Origin: Moraxellaceae bacterium
Lineage (GTDB): Bacteria; Pseudomonadota; Gammaproteobacteria; Burkholderiales; Rhodocyclaceae
Assembly (NCBI GenBank): GCA_031119205.1
Contig: JAVHYF010000004.1
Coordinates: 1-64,000, forward strand
DNA length: 64,000 nt
Reading direction: 5' to 3'
The position numbers were made by a program, and so were the translations under genes. The notes beneath the pieces are model-generated. The model made no database searches, was not told the origin of the DNA, and was given only the letters and a program-made list of their open reading frames with translations. Shown here piece by piece: positions 45,698-56,344 of the stretch; positions within the stretch are counted from its first letter, which is position 1; the number at the start of each line of letters is the position of its first letter.

Positions 45698-47146
45698 TCA
45701 CAAGCGGCGTAACTTGACCGTGCGCCCCTTGAGCTTGCCGCCGGTAAGCCGGCGTACCGCTTCGTCGGCGATGCCGCGCGCGACGGCGACATAGCTGCTC
45801 TGGTCCGTGATGTTGATCTTGCCGATCTGCTCGCGGGTGAAACCGGCATCGCCGGTCAGCGCGCCGAGCACGTCGGCAGGGCGGATCTTGTCCTTGCGGC
45901 CGCCGAGGATCTGCAGCGTGGCCATGGGCGGCTGCAAGGGGGCGTCGCTCGCGGGGGTGAGTCCTTCGAGCGCATGCCATTCGGGTTCGATGTTGCAGGC
46001 CTGGGCGATGGCGCCCAGGCGGCGCTTGTCGCTGCTGCTCATGAGGCTGAGCGCCCAGCCGTTCTGGTCAGCGCGCCCGGTGCGGCCCACGCGATGCACA
46101 TGCACTTCGGGGTCCGGCGTGATGTCGACGTTGATGACCATTTCCAGGTCCTTGATGTCGAGGCCGCGGGCGGCGACGTCGGTAGCGACCAGCACGGTGC
46201 AGCTGTTGTGCGCGAAGCGGATCAGCACCTGGTCGCGCTCCACCTGTTCCAGCTCGCCATGCAGCACCAGCGCCTCGATGCCTTGCGCCTGCAGCACGTC
46301 GAGCAGGGCACGGCACTGCTGGCGCGTGTTGCAGAAGGCCAGCGCGTTGAGCGGGCGGTAGTGGCGCAGCAGCGTCACCACGGCGTGCAGCCGCTCCTCG
46401 TGCCGCACCTCGTAGAAGCGCTGGCGGATCTTGTGGCTGGCGTGGGTTTCTTCCAGCTTGATCATCTGCGGGTTGCGCTGGAACTGACGCGCCAGACGCG
46501 CGATGCCATCCGGATAGGTGGCCGAGAACAGCAGGGTCTGGCGTCGCGTCGGGCAGCGGCTGGCGATCCACGCGATGTCGTCGAAGAAGCCCATGTCGAG
46601 CATGCGGTCCGCTTCGTCGAGCACCAGCAGTGCGAGGCCGTCGAGCTTCAGGCTGCCGCGCTCGATGTGATCCATGACGCGGCCGGGTGTGCCGACGACG
46701 ATGTGGGCGCCGTGTTCCAGGCTGGCGCGCTGCGGGCCGGCGGGCGTACCGCCGCACAGGGTGACGACCTTGATGTTCTCCAGCCCGCGGGCGAGCCGGC
46801 GGATCTCCTGCGTGACCTGCTCGGCCAGCTCGCGCGTAGGGCAAAGCACCAGGCCCTGTACGGCCAGCCAGCGCGGGTTGAGGAAGCTCAGCAGCGGCAG
46901 GGCGAAGGCGGCGGTCTTGCCGCTGCCGGTCTTGGCCTGCGCGATGAGATCGTGCCCCTCCAGCGCGACGGGCACGCTGGCTGCCTGGATGGGCGTCATC
47001 TCCAGGTATTCGAGCTGCCGCAGCGTGGTCAGCAGGGCTGGCGCAAGCGGCAGGGCGTCGAAATGAAGTGTGCCGGCAGGGGGGACGTCGACAGCGCGGG
47101 CGTCATCGCTCAAGGCGTGCTCGTTGGCGGGGTGATCCGGGTGCAT
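45698..47146 (-). CDS. dbpA: ATP-dependent RNA helicase DbpA
   Basis: A 482-residue DEAD-box helicase that remodels 23S rRNA near helix 92 during 50S assembly. Motif I AQAKTGSGKT, Ia PTRELAEQ, II VLDEADRML, III SATYP, V DVAARGLDI and VI HRVGRTGR are intact; the C-terminal 75 residues are the DbpA RNA-binding domain (KIRPADVLGALTGDAGF). ATG 47146 (MHPDHPANEHALSDD) is the family-like start; the longer in-frame extension is not similar. It is on the same strand as infA and cspA and downstream of them; these are cold-shock and translation genes. Confidence 0.93.
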   Translation of the reverse strand: MHPDHPANEHALSDDARAVDVPPAGTLHFDALPLAPALLTTLRQLEYLEMTPIQAASVPVALEGHDLIAQAKTGSGKTAAFALPLLSFLNPRWLAVQGLVLCPTRELAEQVTQEIRRLARGLENIKVVTLCGGTPAGPQRASLEHGAHIVVGTPGRVMDHIERGSLKLDGLALLVLDEADRMLDMGFFDDIAWIASRCPTRRQTLLFSATYPDGIARLARQFQRNPQMIKLEETHASHKIRQRFYEVRHEERLHAVVTLLRHYRPLNALAFCNTRQQCRALLDVLQAQGIEALVLHGELEQVERDQVLIRFAHNSCTVLVATDVAARGLDIKDLEMVINVDITPDPEVHVHRVGRTGRADQNGWALSLMSSSDKRRLGAIAQACNIEPEWHALEGLTPASDAPLQPPMATLQILGGRKDKIRPADVLGALTGDAGFTREQIGKINITDQSSYVAVARGIADEAVRRLTGGKLKGRTVKLRRL

Positions 47147-47522
47147 GAGGAAGACTATGGAAACGATCCGCGCTTGGGAACGATCCGCGGAGGGTAGTCG
47201 AAACGGCTGCGGCCGCGTAGCGACATCGGCACTGTCTGCAGGCGACGTAACCAGGAGTGTCCGGGAGCGAGCAGGAGATAGATCCGCAATCCCGCAATCC
47301 GCGCATCCCGCCGTGACGACGCGGGCGCAGGACTGCCGGTGCACGCGGCCTGCAGGCATGCGCGTGAAGGCGCCGGACATCGAAAACGGGGAGAGCCGGT
47401 CCTCCGCCGTAACTGGACGCCGCGGCAATCCAGCGAGGGCAGGCGGTGGAGCGTCTTGCGCGCTTTCCACCGCGGCGGAGTTGTCCCGGTTCAGGTGGCC
47501 GGAGAGGGCCGGGAGTGGTGTT
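47147..47522. other. Intergenic region between infA and dbpA
   Basis: A 376-base gap downstream of infA and upstream of dbpA. I see no gene and no strong terminator, so the two may be in one transcript. Confidence 0.4.
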
Positions 47523-47789
47523 TCAGCGGCGGCGGAACTGGGTCCGCGCGGCGGCCGGGGTGTTGCGCTGCTCGATGTGACGGAAGGTGATGCGACCCTT
47601 GGTCAGGTCGTAGGGCGACATTTCGAGCGAGATCTTGTCGCCGGCAAGGATGCGGATGCGGTGCTTGCGCATTTTGCCCGCGGTGTAGGCGATGAGGCTG
47701 TGGCCGTTTTCCAGCGTGACGCGGAAGCGTGCATCAGGCAGCACTTCGTCCACGACGCCAGACATTTCAATCAATTCTTCTTTAGCCAT
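47523..47789 (-). CDS. infA: Translation initiation factor IF-1, long form
   Basis: An 88-residue IF-1. The S1-like OB fold reads [40 protein letters not shown] and [18 protein letters not shown]. The usual IF-1 is 72 residues; this one has a basic C-terminal extension ([13 protein letters not shown]). Betaproteobacteria often have a second infA of about 87 residues near cspA, which this fits; the other copy (in a ribosomal operon) is not in the window. IF-1 may help reshape cold-stressed initiation here. Confidence 0.9.
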   Translation of the reverse strand: MAKEELIEMSGVVDEVLPDARFRVTLENGHSLIAYTAGKMRKHRIRILAGDKISLEMSPYDLTKGRITFRHIEQRNTPAAARTQFRRR

Positions 47790-47822
47790 ATTTTTCCGGA
47801 AGCAGGGAAGGGGATAAAAAAC

Positions 47823-47845
47823 AAAGCCCGGCTGAGCCGGGCTTT
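47823..47845 (-). terminator. Terminator between cspA and infA
   Basis: A 10-bp stem, AAAGCCCGGC with GCCGGGCTTT, 3-nt loop; the minus-strand read continues GTTTTTT. It ends cspA transcripts 17 bases after the stop; some readthrough into infA is possible. Confidence 0.9.
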
Positions 47846-47861
47846 TCATCTGAGCGGGTTC

Positions 47862-48065
47862 TCAGAGCGGCGTGATGTTCGACGCCTGGTCGCCCTTGGC
47901 GCCCTGGGTGATGTCGAAGCTCACGCGCTGACCTTCGGCGAGGCTCTTGAAGCCGCCGCCCTGGATGGCCGAGAAGTGCGCGAAAACGTCCTTGCCGCCG
48001 CCGTCCGGGGTGATGAAGCCGAAGCCCTTGGAATCATTGAACCACTTGACGATGCCTGTTGCCAT
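47862..48065 (-). CDS. cspA: Cold shock protein CspA family
   Basis: A 67-residue single cold-shock domain protein with RNP1 KGFGFI and RNP2 DVFAHF, plus [12 protein letters not shown] at the start. It binds single-stranded RNA and DNA and melts secondary structure. The ATG is at 48065; AGGAGATTC precedes it. A long upstream region, with an AT-rich tract near 48220, suggests a long 5' UTR as is usual for cold-shock genes. Confidence 0.95.
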   Translation of the reverse strand: MATGIVKWFNDSKGFGFITPDGGGKDVFAHFSAIQGGGFKSLAEGQRVSFDITQGAKGDQASNITPL

Positions 48066-48503
48066 TTTGAATCTCCTGAAAATAAAGGGCTTGCGCCCGG
48101 GGTAGGGCGAGATCAAGACGACAGGGGGATCAGAGAAATACCGGACTTGCGAGGGTACTGCTGGACTTGACTGCTGGGACTTGATACCGCACGCGCACTG
48201 TGCACCTATCGGGCAGATAAAACAAGCTTTAATTTCAATGCGTTCTGTTTTTCGGGGTCGGGTTGGGGGCCGAGTGGTGTGTTGAAGCGCCCGATCGCCG
48301 ACGCAAAACTCCGGCGCAAGACTTGCGCATGTCATGGGCCGCTTGTGCCCTGCGTTGCTTGCCATGCCGCATGGCGGGCCAAGGTTTGCGCGCTTCGGCA
48401 CCGACATTGCGCGTCCGCGCACCGCAGCCCCCGGCCGTTCTCTGCAGACTTGGCAGCGTCAATTCCGAACTGTCCGTCAACTCCTCCGCCAGGGCCTACG
48501 CCG
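48066..48503. other. Divergent region between cspA and the PEBP gene
   Basis: A 438-base gap. An AT-rich tract (48218-48250) is the likely cspA promoter side, about 170 bases upstream of its start. No further motif could be assigned. Confidence 0.4.
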
Positions 48504-49073
48504 ATGTTCCGCCAAGCACGTCGCCTCCTGCATCCTGCCTTTCCTGTGTTCCCGCTGTGTCTCCTGCTGGTTTGCGGCGCCGTGCGCGGCGCCGACTTTT
48601 CCCTTTCCGGCCCCGGCCTGCAGGACGGTGGCAGCCTGCCGCTGGAGCAGGTGCAGTGTGGCGGGGGCAATGCCTCGCCGGCGCTGCAGTGGAGCAATGC
48701 GCCGGCCGGCACGAAGAGCTTCGCGGTGACGATGTACGACCCGGACGCACCGACCATGAGCGGCTGGTGGCACTGGCAGGTGTACAACCTGCCGGCCACG
48801 CTCAGCTCGCTGCACGCCAACGCGGGTGACCCGGCCGCCGGCCTGTTACCGGCGGGCGCGGTGCAGAACCTGAATGACGGTGGCAAGCCGGGCTACGGCG
48901 GCGCCTGCCCGCCGCGTGGCGACAAGCCGCATCGTTATGTGATCACCGTGTTCGCTATGCCGGATGAGGTCATCAAGCTGCCGGCCAGCCCCAGCAATGC
49001 GATGGTGGGCTTCAACCTGCTGCGAAACGCCTTGGGCAAGGCGAGCCTGACGCTGACCTACGGCCGGCCGTGA
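48504..49073 (+). CDS. PEBP/YbhB-family protein, exported
   Basis: A 189-residue phosphatidylethanolamine-binding-protein family member (Raf kinase inhibitor-like YbhB/YbcL). A signal peptide (residues about 1-29, VCGAVRGA) is followed by the PEBP core: NASPALQWSNAPAGTKSFAV, the YDPDAPTMSGWWHW motif, and GYGGACPPRGDKPHRYV. These proteins bind anionic ligands; their bacterial function is not clear. Its stop codon overlaps the start of the AraC gene (TGATG), so the two are likely co-expressed. Confidence 0.85.
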   Translation: MFRQARRLLHPAFPVFPLCLLLVCGAVRGADFSLSGPGLQDGGSLPLEQVQCGGGNASPALQWSNAPAGTKSFAVTMYDPDAPTMSGWWHWQVYNLPATLSSLHANAGDPAAGLLPAGAVQNLNDGGKPGYGGACPPRGDKPHRYVITVFAMPDEVIKLPASPSNAMVGFNLLRNALGKASLTLTYGRP

Positions 49074-50080
49074 TGGTCGGCGGCGGGTTTGCGGCGGACC
49101 GTCGCAGCGTCGACCTGGATGCCGCGCCGGCAGTGGAGTCGGTAGTGGAGTCAGCAGTGGAGTCGGGTGTGGGGCTGGCGGGGTCGCGGGCTGCGGGTTT
49201 GCTGCCGGAGGCGCTGCGCGCGAAGATGCGCAGCGTGAACACACCTGCCAGCACGCCCCGGCCGGCCCTGTCCATGCCGGGCGTCTTCCACCTGAGCCAT
49301 CATCGCGCCAGCCTGCCGCAACGCATCCGTCGCGTGTCCGTGTTCCGGCCGCTGCTGATCCGCGTGGCGGTCGGCACGAAGCGCCTGTTCGCCGGCGCGG
49401 CGCTGGTGCCGACGCATGAAGTGCCGGCAGGCGGCATCGCCGCCTTTGCCGCGCGCACGGAAGTGGACCTGATGAACGTCCCTTCGCAGCAGGGCTATCT
49501 GGCCGAGGTGCTGAACATCGCGCCCGACGCGGTGGAAGCCTTCCGCGGGCGACATGGCCTGCAGGTGAATGCCTTGCTGGATGCACGTGGCGACAGCGCC
49601 GCGCCGATCCAGCCCGGCCCGGCGCTGGCTTCCGCCTGGCAGCATCTGCTGGAACTGTGGCAGCACGAGCAGGCCCCGCAGCCGGACATCGCGCGGCACC
49701 GGCTGGAGGAAGTGCTGCTGTGCCTCGTGTTGCAGGGTGCCGGACATGTGCTGTTCGTGAACCGTCACGACGCCTGGAGCGAACGCCTGCGCGCCATCCT
49801 GCAAGCCGCGCCCGCCGCGAAGTGGTCCGCCGCCGAGGTCGCCACCCGCCTGCATTGCAGCGAGGCGACGCTGCGCCGCCACCTAGCCAGCGAGGGCACG
49901 CACCTGCGCGATATGCTGGATGCAATCCGCATGAACATGGGTCTGGGCCTGGTGCTCAACACCCAACGCCGCATCGACGACATCGCGCAGGCCTGCGGCT
50001 ACGACTCCGCCTCCCGCTTCAGCATCCGCTTCCGCCAGCGCTTCGGCGTGTCACCGACGGAGATGCGGGCGACGCGGTGA
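49073..50080 (+). CDS. AraC-family transcriptional regulator
   Basis: A 335-residue regulator with C-terminal helix-turn-helix pair: SAAEVATRLHCSEATLRRHL and RIDDIAQACGYDSASRFSIR, ending FGVSPTEMRATR. The N-terminal 120 residues include a low-complexity VVESAVESGV run and FRPLLIRVAVGTKRL; the sensor type is unknown. GTG 49070 or ATG 49073 starts inside the PEBP stop; a later start such as MRSVNTPA is also possible. It probably regulates the PEBP gene or a distant locus. Confidence 0.88.
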   Translation: MVGGGFAADRRSVDLDAAPAVESVVESAVESGVGLAGSRAAGLLPEALRAKMRSVNTPASTPRPALSMPGVFHLSHHRASLPQRIRRVSVFRPLLIRVAVGTKRLFAGAALVPTHEVPAGGIAAFAARTEVDLMNVPSQQGYLAEVLNIAPDAVEAFRGRHGLQVNALLDARGDSAAPIQPGPALASAWQHLLELWQHEQAPQPDIARHRLEEVLLCLVLQGAGHVLFVNRHDAWSERLRAILQAAPAAKWSAAEVATRLHCSEATLRRHLASEGTHLRDMLDAIRMNMGLGLVLNTQRRIDDIAQACGYDSASRFSIRFRQRFGVSPTEMRATR

Positions 50081-50101
50081 CCGGTTGCCCGGTCGGGTTT
50101 C

Positions 50102-50213
50102 GTAGGGTGGGTTGGGAGCAACGCGACAACCCACCGGCGGGGCAACGAAGGGGGCAGCGCGGTGCTTGATCGGCAGAGCGGCGGGTTGTCGCTACGCTCC
50201 GAACCCACCCTAC
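50102..50213. repeat. REP element pair upstream of the RAYT gene
   Basis: A slightly diverged direct-sense copy (GTAGGGTGGGTTGGGAGCAA at 50102) and an inverted-sense copy ending ...CGAACCCACCCTAC at 50213. Confidence 0.75.
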
Positions 50214-50280
50214 GGAGCGCCCCACATTCCGGCGGATTTGCCAGCGTTTCGCGCCGACCAGCGACGGAGCGGTGGGGTTT

Positions 50281-50316
50281 GTAGGGTGGGTTCGCGCAGC
50301 AACCCACCGCCTTTCT
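50281..50316. repeat. REP element next to the RAYT gene
   Basis: GTAGGGTGGGTTCGCGCAGC, AACCCACCGCCTTTC; a near-exact copy about 50 bases before the transposase gene. Confidence 0.85.
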
Positions 50317-50366
50317 GCCCGAGAGTCGAGGAGGGTTGCCTGGCTACTGCGTGACATGATCGTCGC

Positions 50367-50900
50367 ATGCCGAACTACCGACGCAACTTCGTTCCGGGCG
50401 GGACGTTTTTCTTCACGGTGAATCTGCTGGAGCGGGACCGTGATCTGCTGGTGCGGCATGTCGACTTGCTGCGGGACGCGGTGCGAACCGTGCGCGCGGC
50501 GCGGCCGTTCGAAATCGTCGCGTGGGTAGTGATGCCGGATCATCAGCATTGCATCTGGACGATGCCACCCGGCGATGCGGACTACCCGGAGCGCTGGCGG
50601 CTCATCAAGTTGCTGTTCTCGCGTGGCTTGCCGCGCGAGGAGGGCATCAACGCATCACGGCGTGCGAAGTCGGAGCGGGGAATCTGGCAGCGCCGCTTCT
50701 GGGAACACACGATCCGTGACGAGCGCGATCTCAACCGGCACATCGATTACATCCACTTCAATCCGGTGAGGCACCGTTACGTCGAACGGGCCGCGGACTG
50801 GCCGCATTCGTCGATCCATCGTTTCATTGCGGCGGGGTTGTTACCGGCGGATTGGGGGGTGGAGGCTGCGACAGGTGATCGGGAGTTTGGCGAGCGGTGA
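50367..50900 (+). CDS. REP-associated tyrosine transposase (RAYT, IS200/IS605-like)
   Basis: A 177-residue single-domain Y1 transposase. The metal-binding HUH motif is in MPDHQHCIW (His59, His61), and the catalytic Tyr is in YIHFNPVRHRYV (about Tyr128). RAYT proteins are immobile relatives of IS200 transposases that bind and copy REP palindromes. Here intact REP copies lie on both sides (50102-50316 and 50982-51062) and more are scattered to the left. The protein begins MPNYRRNFVPGGTFFFTVNL. The ATG at 50367 looks right. Confidence 0.9.
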   Translation: MPNYRRNFVPGGTFFFTVNLLERDRDLLVRHVDLLRDAVRTVRAARPFEIVAWVVMPDHQHCIWTMPPGDADYPERWRLIKLLFSRGLPREEGINASRRAKSERGIWQRRFWEHTIRDERDLNRHIDYIHFNPVRHRYVERAADWPHSSIHRFIAAGLLPADWGVEAATGDREFGER

Positions 50901-50981
50901 CGATCTTGTGGTGTGGGGGCGGTTGGTTGTTGGAAAGTCAGGGGAGTGAGTGGACGGGGTTTCCATTCTCGTCGCGCTGGA

Positions 50982-51062
50982 CGGTGGGTTGTCGCTGCGC
51001 TCCGAACCCACCCTACGAGGCGTGCCCTGTAGGGTGGGTTCGCGCAGCAACCCACCGCTTTC
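50982..51062. repeat. REP element pair downstream of the RAYT gene
   Basis: An inverted-sense copy (ends CCCACCCTAC at 51016) and a direct-sense copy beginning GTAGGGTGGG at 51029; about 80 bases after the transposase stop. Confidence 0.85.
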
Positions 51063-51067
51063 CGTGG

Positions 51068-51898
51068 CTACTTCTTCAGCGCCTTCGCGTGGTGCGCGAT
51101 GTGCTCGCCGATGAAGCTGGCGATGAAGTAGTAGCTGTGGTCGTAGCCCGGCTGCATGCGCAGGGCGAGCGGGTGGTTGGCGGCTTGTGCGGCGGCCTGC
51201 AGGCGTTGCGGCTGGAGCTGGCTGGCGAGGAATTCGTCGGCGTCGCCCTGGTCGATGAGCAGCGGCAGCTTTTCCTGCGCGGTGGCGATTAGCTCGGTGG
51301 CGTCCCAGGCTTTCCAGCTTTCGCGGTCGGTGCCGAGGTAGGCGCTGAAGGCTTTCTCGCCCCAGGGAACTTGGGTGGGCGCGACGATAGGGGAGAAGGC
51401 GGACACGCTGCGGTAGCGGCCGGGGTTGCGCAGGGCGAGCACCAGTGCACCGTGGCCGCCCATGGAATGGCCGGAGATGCCGCGCGCATCGCTGGCGGGG
51501 AAGTTCGCCTCGATGAGTGCTGGCAGCTCCTGCACCACGTAGTCGTGCATGCGGTAGTGGCGGGCCCAGGGCTCCTGCGTGGCGTTGAGGTAGAAGCCGG
51601 CGCCCTTGCCGAGATCGTAGCCATCCGCGTCGGCCACCGCGTCACCACGTGGGCTGGTGTCGGGCACGACGATGATGACGCCGTGCTCGGCGGCGTAGCG
51701 CTGCGCGCCGGCCTTGGTGATGAAGTTCTGCTCGGTGCAGGTGAGGCCGGACAGCCAGTACAGCACCGGCAGTTTCTGAGTGGCTGCTTGCGGTGGCAGG
51801 TAGATGGCGAAGTTCATCGTGCAGCCGAGCACGGTGGACTCGTGCCGGTACACGTCCTGCCAGCCGCCGGCGCAGGCGCGGTGTTCGATGCGTTCCAT
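51068..51898 (-). CDS. fghA: S-formylglutathione hydrolase FghA
   Basis: A 276-residue alpha/beta-hydrolase (esterase D family) that hydrolyses S-formylglutathione to formate and glutathione, the second step of glutathione-dependent formaldehyde detoxification. The nucleophile elbow is GHSMGGHG; the Asp is in QGDADEFL and the His in [26 protein letters not shown] and VPDTSPRGD are also family-specific. It follows the formaldehyde dehydrogenase gene on the same strand with 181 bases between, so they are probably one pathway unit. Confidence 0.95.
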   Translation of the reverse strand: MERIEHRACAGGWQDVYRHESTVLGCTMNFAIYLPPQAATQKLPVLYWLSGLTCTEQNFITKAGAQRYAAEHGVIIVVPDTSPRGDAVADADGYDLGKGAGFYLNATQEPWARHYRMHDYVVQELPALIEANFPASDARGISGHSMGGHGALVLALRNPGRYRSVSAFSPIVAPTQVPWGEKAFSAYLGTDRESWKAWDATELIATAQEKLPLLIDQGDADEFLASQLQPQRLQAAAQAANHPLALRMQPGYDHSYYFIASFIGEHIAHHAKALKK

Positions 51899-52079
51899 GT
51901 GGTGTTTCCTTGCTTGGTCTGAGCCCTCACCGCGAGTGGCAGAGCTGTACTTGATCGTTGTTCGGGGAGAGCGCTCAGAGAAACAAAGCGGAGCGGTGCT
52001 GGCGAGGCGCGGCGCGCAGACAGTACGACTGGTCCGGCAAGCGGCCGCAACGACGCCAGCATGGTCTCGCTGAGTGGGC

Positions 52080-53670
<1,591 letters not shown>

Positions 53671-55692
53671 ATGAAGTACCTGCTTTTGCCTGTGGTGCGG
53701 CTGTTGTCGCGCTGGTCCTGGAACGTGAAATTTGCTGTCGTCGGTGGTTGTGCGCTGGCGGTACTGGCGGTGCTGGTCGGCTGGACGGTGCGGGACGAGC
53801 TGGCCCTGCGCGAGGTGACCCGCAACGAGCAGACCGGGCTGGAGATCTTTGCGCCGGCGCTGGATACGCTGATCCTGCTGCAACAGCATCGCGGCACGTC
53901 GGCGGGGGCGATGGCCGGGGATTCGGCCATGAAAGCCGCGCTGCCGGCACGCACGGAAGAGGCGGAGGCCGCCTTCGCGCGGCTGGAGGCGCAGAGCGTG
54001 AGCGCCGATCCGGCCTGGGGGCTTGCATCGCGCCTGGGCAAGCTGCGCAGCGAATGGAATGGCCTGCGCCAGAACGGCGCCAGCCTGACCGGCGCGGAGA
54101 ACTTCAAGGCGCACACCGTGCTCATCAACGACCTGATCGAAACGATCAGCCACCTGGGTGACCGTAGCGGGCTGGCGCTGGACCCGGATGCGAGCACCTA
54201 CTACGCCATCGTGGCGGTCATCCAGTACATGCCGCAGGTGTCGGAGCGGCTGGGCAAGCTGCGTGGCATGGGGAGCGTGGTCCTGGCGCAGGAGACGATC
54301 GGCGACGCACAGCGTTCGGCCATATCGGAAGCGCTGGGCGAGCTGAACTTGGCCTGGGCCGACATGCGCGAGGCCTTGTTGCGGGCCGGCCTGCATGCGG
54401 AGCACCAGGGCTTCGCTGGATTCGTGGAGCAGACCGAAACGCATACCGCGGGTGCGGTGACGCTGGCCCGCAACGAGGTGGTCGCGGGCCGCTTCGGTGT
54501 GACGCCAGCGGATTATTTTGCGCGCTTCACCCAGGCCATCAGCGGGCTGGTGGATGGCACGCGTGGCACCTTGCTACCGGGCATCCGCGACGCGCTGGCG
54601 GCGCGCGAGCACGCCACCACGCAACGCATCGTGCTGACGACGGTGTTGGGCGGTGGAGCCTCGCTGTTGCTGGTGGTCGGTCTGCTGGCCCTGCATCGCA
54701 GCCTGCGCATCTCGCTGGACCGCCTGATTGCCGGCACGCGCATGCTGGGTAAGGGCGATCTGCGTCACCGCATCGAAGTGGATTCGCGCGACGAGTTGGG
54801 CGAGATGGCGGTGCACTTCAACGAGATGAGTGCGCAGATGGAGCAGGTGATGAAGACCGTCATCACCGACGCAGGCCGCTTGCGCGAAGCAGCAGGTCAC
54901 CTGACCTCGCTGGCCGCGTCCGTCAGTGGGCAGGCGCAGCAGCAGAGTGATTCAGCCTCCGCGATGGCCGCAGCGGTGGAGGAGATGGCGGTGAGCGTGA
55001 ACGAGATTTCGCGGCACGCGGCGCAGACCGAGACCGATTCGATGAGTGCACGCACCAATGCCGACGAAGGCGCGCGCCAGGTGCAAGACGTGTCCGGTGG
55101 CATCCAGCGGATTGCCGAGGTGATCGGTGGTTGTGCGCAATCGGTGCACGAACTGGGCGAGCGCTCGCGGGAGATCGAGCAGATGGTGGGCGCGATCCGC
55201 GAGATCGCCGACCAGACCAACCTGCTGGCGTTGAATGCGGCCATCGAGGCGGCGCGTGCCGGTGAGCACGGTCGCGGTTTCTCCGTGGTGGCGGATGAAG
55301 TGCGCAAGCTGGCCGAGCGTTCATCGCAGACCGCACAGCAGATCGTGCAGACGGTGCAGGCGATCCGCAACGGTACCGACCTTGCCGTGACTGCCATGCA
55401 GGGAGGTGTCGCCCAGGTGCAGGATGGCGTGACGATGGCTCGCGACACCGGCCAGCGCATGGTGGTGATCCGCCATAGCGCGGACCAGGTGCTGGGCTCC
55501 GTCGGCGAGATCGGCGCAGCCTTGCGCGAGCAGAACACTGCCAACGAAGAGGTGGCGCGCAATGTGGAGAACATCGCGCGCATGGCCGAGGCATCTCTGG
55601 CCGAGGTGCGGCAGGCTGCGGACACTGCGCAGTCGCTGGACCGCATGGCCGACGAGCTGGCGCGCGAGGTGAACCGCTTCCATGTGAGCTGA
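53671..55692 (+). CDS. Methyl-accepting chemotaxis protein
   Basis: A 673-residue transducer: transmembrane helix at about 17-40, a large periplasmic domain (about 40-330) that contains a [13 protein letters not shown] motif reminiscent of the Q-x-x-RG signature of NIT domains, a second helix near 330-350, a HAMP domain with [23 protein letters not shown], and a signalling tip including [20 protein letters not shown] and [16 protein letters not shown]. The ligand is unknown. The ATG at 53671 is chosen because the signal anchor follows. No chemotaxis cheA/cheW genes are near. Confidence 0.94.
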   Translation: MKYLLLPVVRLLSRWSWNVKFAVVGGCALAVLAVLVGWTVRDELALREVTRNEQTGLEIFAPALDTLILLQQHRGTSAGAMAGDSAMKAALPARTEEAEAAFARLEAQSVSADPAWGLASRLGKLRSEWNGLRQNGASLTGAENFKAHTVLINDLIETISHLGDRSGLALDPDASTYYAIVAVIQYMPQVSERLGKLRGMGSVVLAQETIGDAQRSAISEALGELNLAWADMREALLRAGLHAEHQGFAGFVEQTETHTAGAVTLARNEVVAGRFGVTPADYFARFTQAISGLVDGTRGTLLPGIRDALAAREHATTQRIVLTTVLGGGASLLLVVGLLALHRSLRISLDRLIAGTRMLGKGDLRHRIEVDSRDELGEMAVHFNEMSAQMEQVMKTVITDAGRLREAAGHLTSLAASVSGQAQQQSDSASAMAAAVEEMAVSVNEISRHAAQTETDSMSARTNADEGARQVQDVSGGIQRIAEVIGGCAQSVHELGERSREIEQMVGAIREIADQTNLLALNAAIEAARAGEHGRGFSVVADEVRKLAERSSQTAQQIVQTVQAIRNGTDLAVTAMQGGVAQVQDGVTMARDTGQRMVVIRHSADQVLGSVGEIGAALREQNTANEEVARNVENIARMAEASLAEVRQAADTAQSLDRMADELAREVNRFHVS

Positions 55693-55859
55693 CACAAGCT
55701 GCCGGGCTGCCCGCGCACCGGGCGGGCGGGCACGGCACCGGTTGCCTTCCCTGTGTGCTGCACTGCGCGATGGTCTTCGGAGCGCTGGTGCCATACTTTC
55801 GCCACGTTTTCCGTCACGTCGGCAGCGAGACCGGCGGTGGGAAACGAGGGGGGACCATC

Positions 55860-56297
55860 ATGCTTCGATTGTTGCGCAGCAGCCTGTTTGCGTACTGCCT
55901 CATCGCGGGTGGCGCATTCATCGTCTACACCGGTCAGCGTGCCGACAGCCTGCGGGAGCGCGGCAAGACGGCCCGGGCGGAGGTGCTCAGGATCGAGAGA
56001 GAGGACCGCCGCCGCGCCCGCAGTTACGTGGCGACCATTGCTTTCTCCACCGAGGACGGCCGCGAGGTACGCGACACGCTGGGTCTGACGGAGAGCCAGG
56101 CGATGGACATGTCCGGCGCAAGTGCCCGGCGCTACCTGGATGTGGTGTACCTGCCGGAGTCACCCACCACATTCCTCGAAGCCTCCCGCATGTCCGCACC
56201 GGGCGTACAGCGCGACGTGGGGGTGGGCTTCGCGCTCGCAGGGATCGGCATGCTGGTGATCCGCAGGGTGTTCGGACAGCGAGCGACGCGTCGTTAG
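55860..56297 (+). CDS. DUF3592 membrane protein
   Basis: A 145-residue protein with an N-terminal helix (about 8-25) and a second near residue 115-135. The part between, ARAEVLRIEREDRRRARSYV and TIAFSTEDGREVRDTLGL, then YLDVVYLPESP, matches the DUF3592 pattern (extracytoplasmic beta domain). The ATG at 55860 is chosen after the upstream in-frame ATGs; it gives a signal anchor. Function unknown. Confidence 0.78.
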   Translation: MLRLLRSSLFAYCLIAGGAFIVYTGQRADSLRERGKTARAEVLRIEREDRRRARSYVATIAFSTEDGREVRDTLGLTESQAMDMSGASARRYLDVVYLPESPTTFLEASRMSAPGVQRDVGVGFALAGIGMLVIRRVFGQRATRR

Positions 56298-56344
56298 CCA
56301 AGGGGCGTCGCGGGCAACGCTGGCGAGCAGTGCAGGGCGGTCCG

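Noticed and set aside
43228-51062. Scattered GTAGGGTGGG elements considered as CRISPR or inverted terminal repeats of an insertion sequence
   Set aside because: Spacing is irregular, they occur as opposed pairs, and the only transposase is a RAYT, so REP elements fit better.
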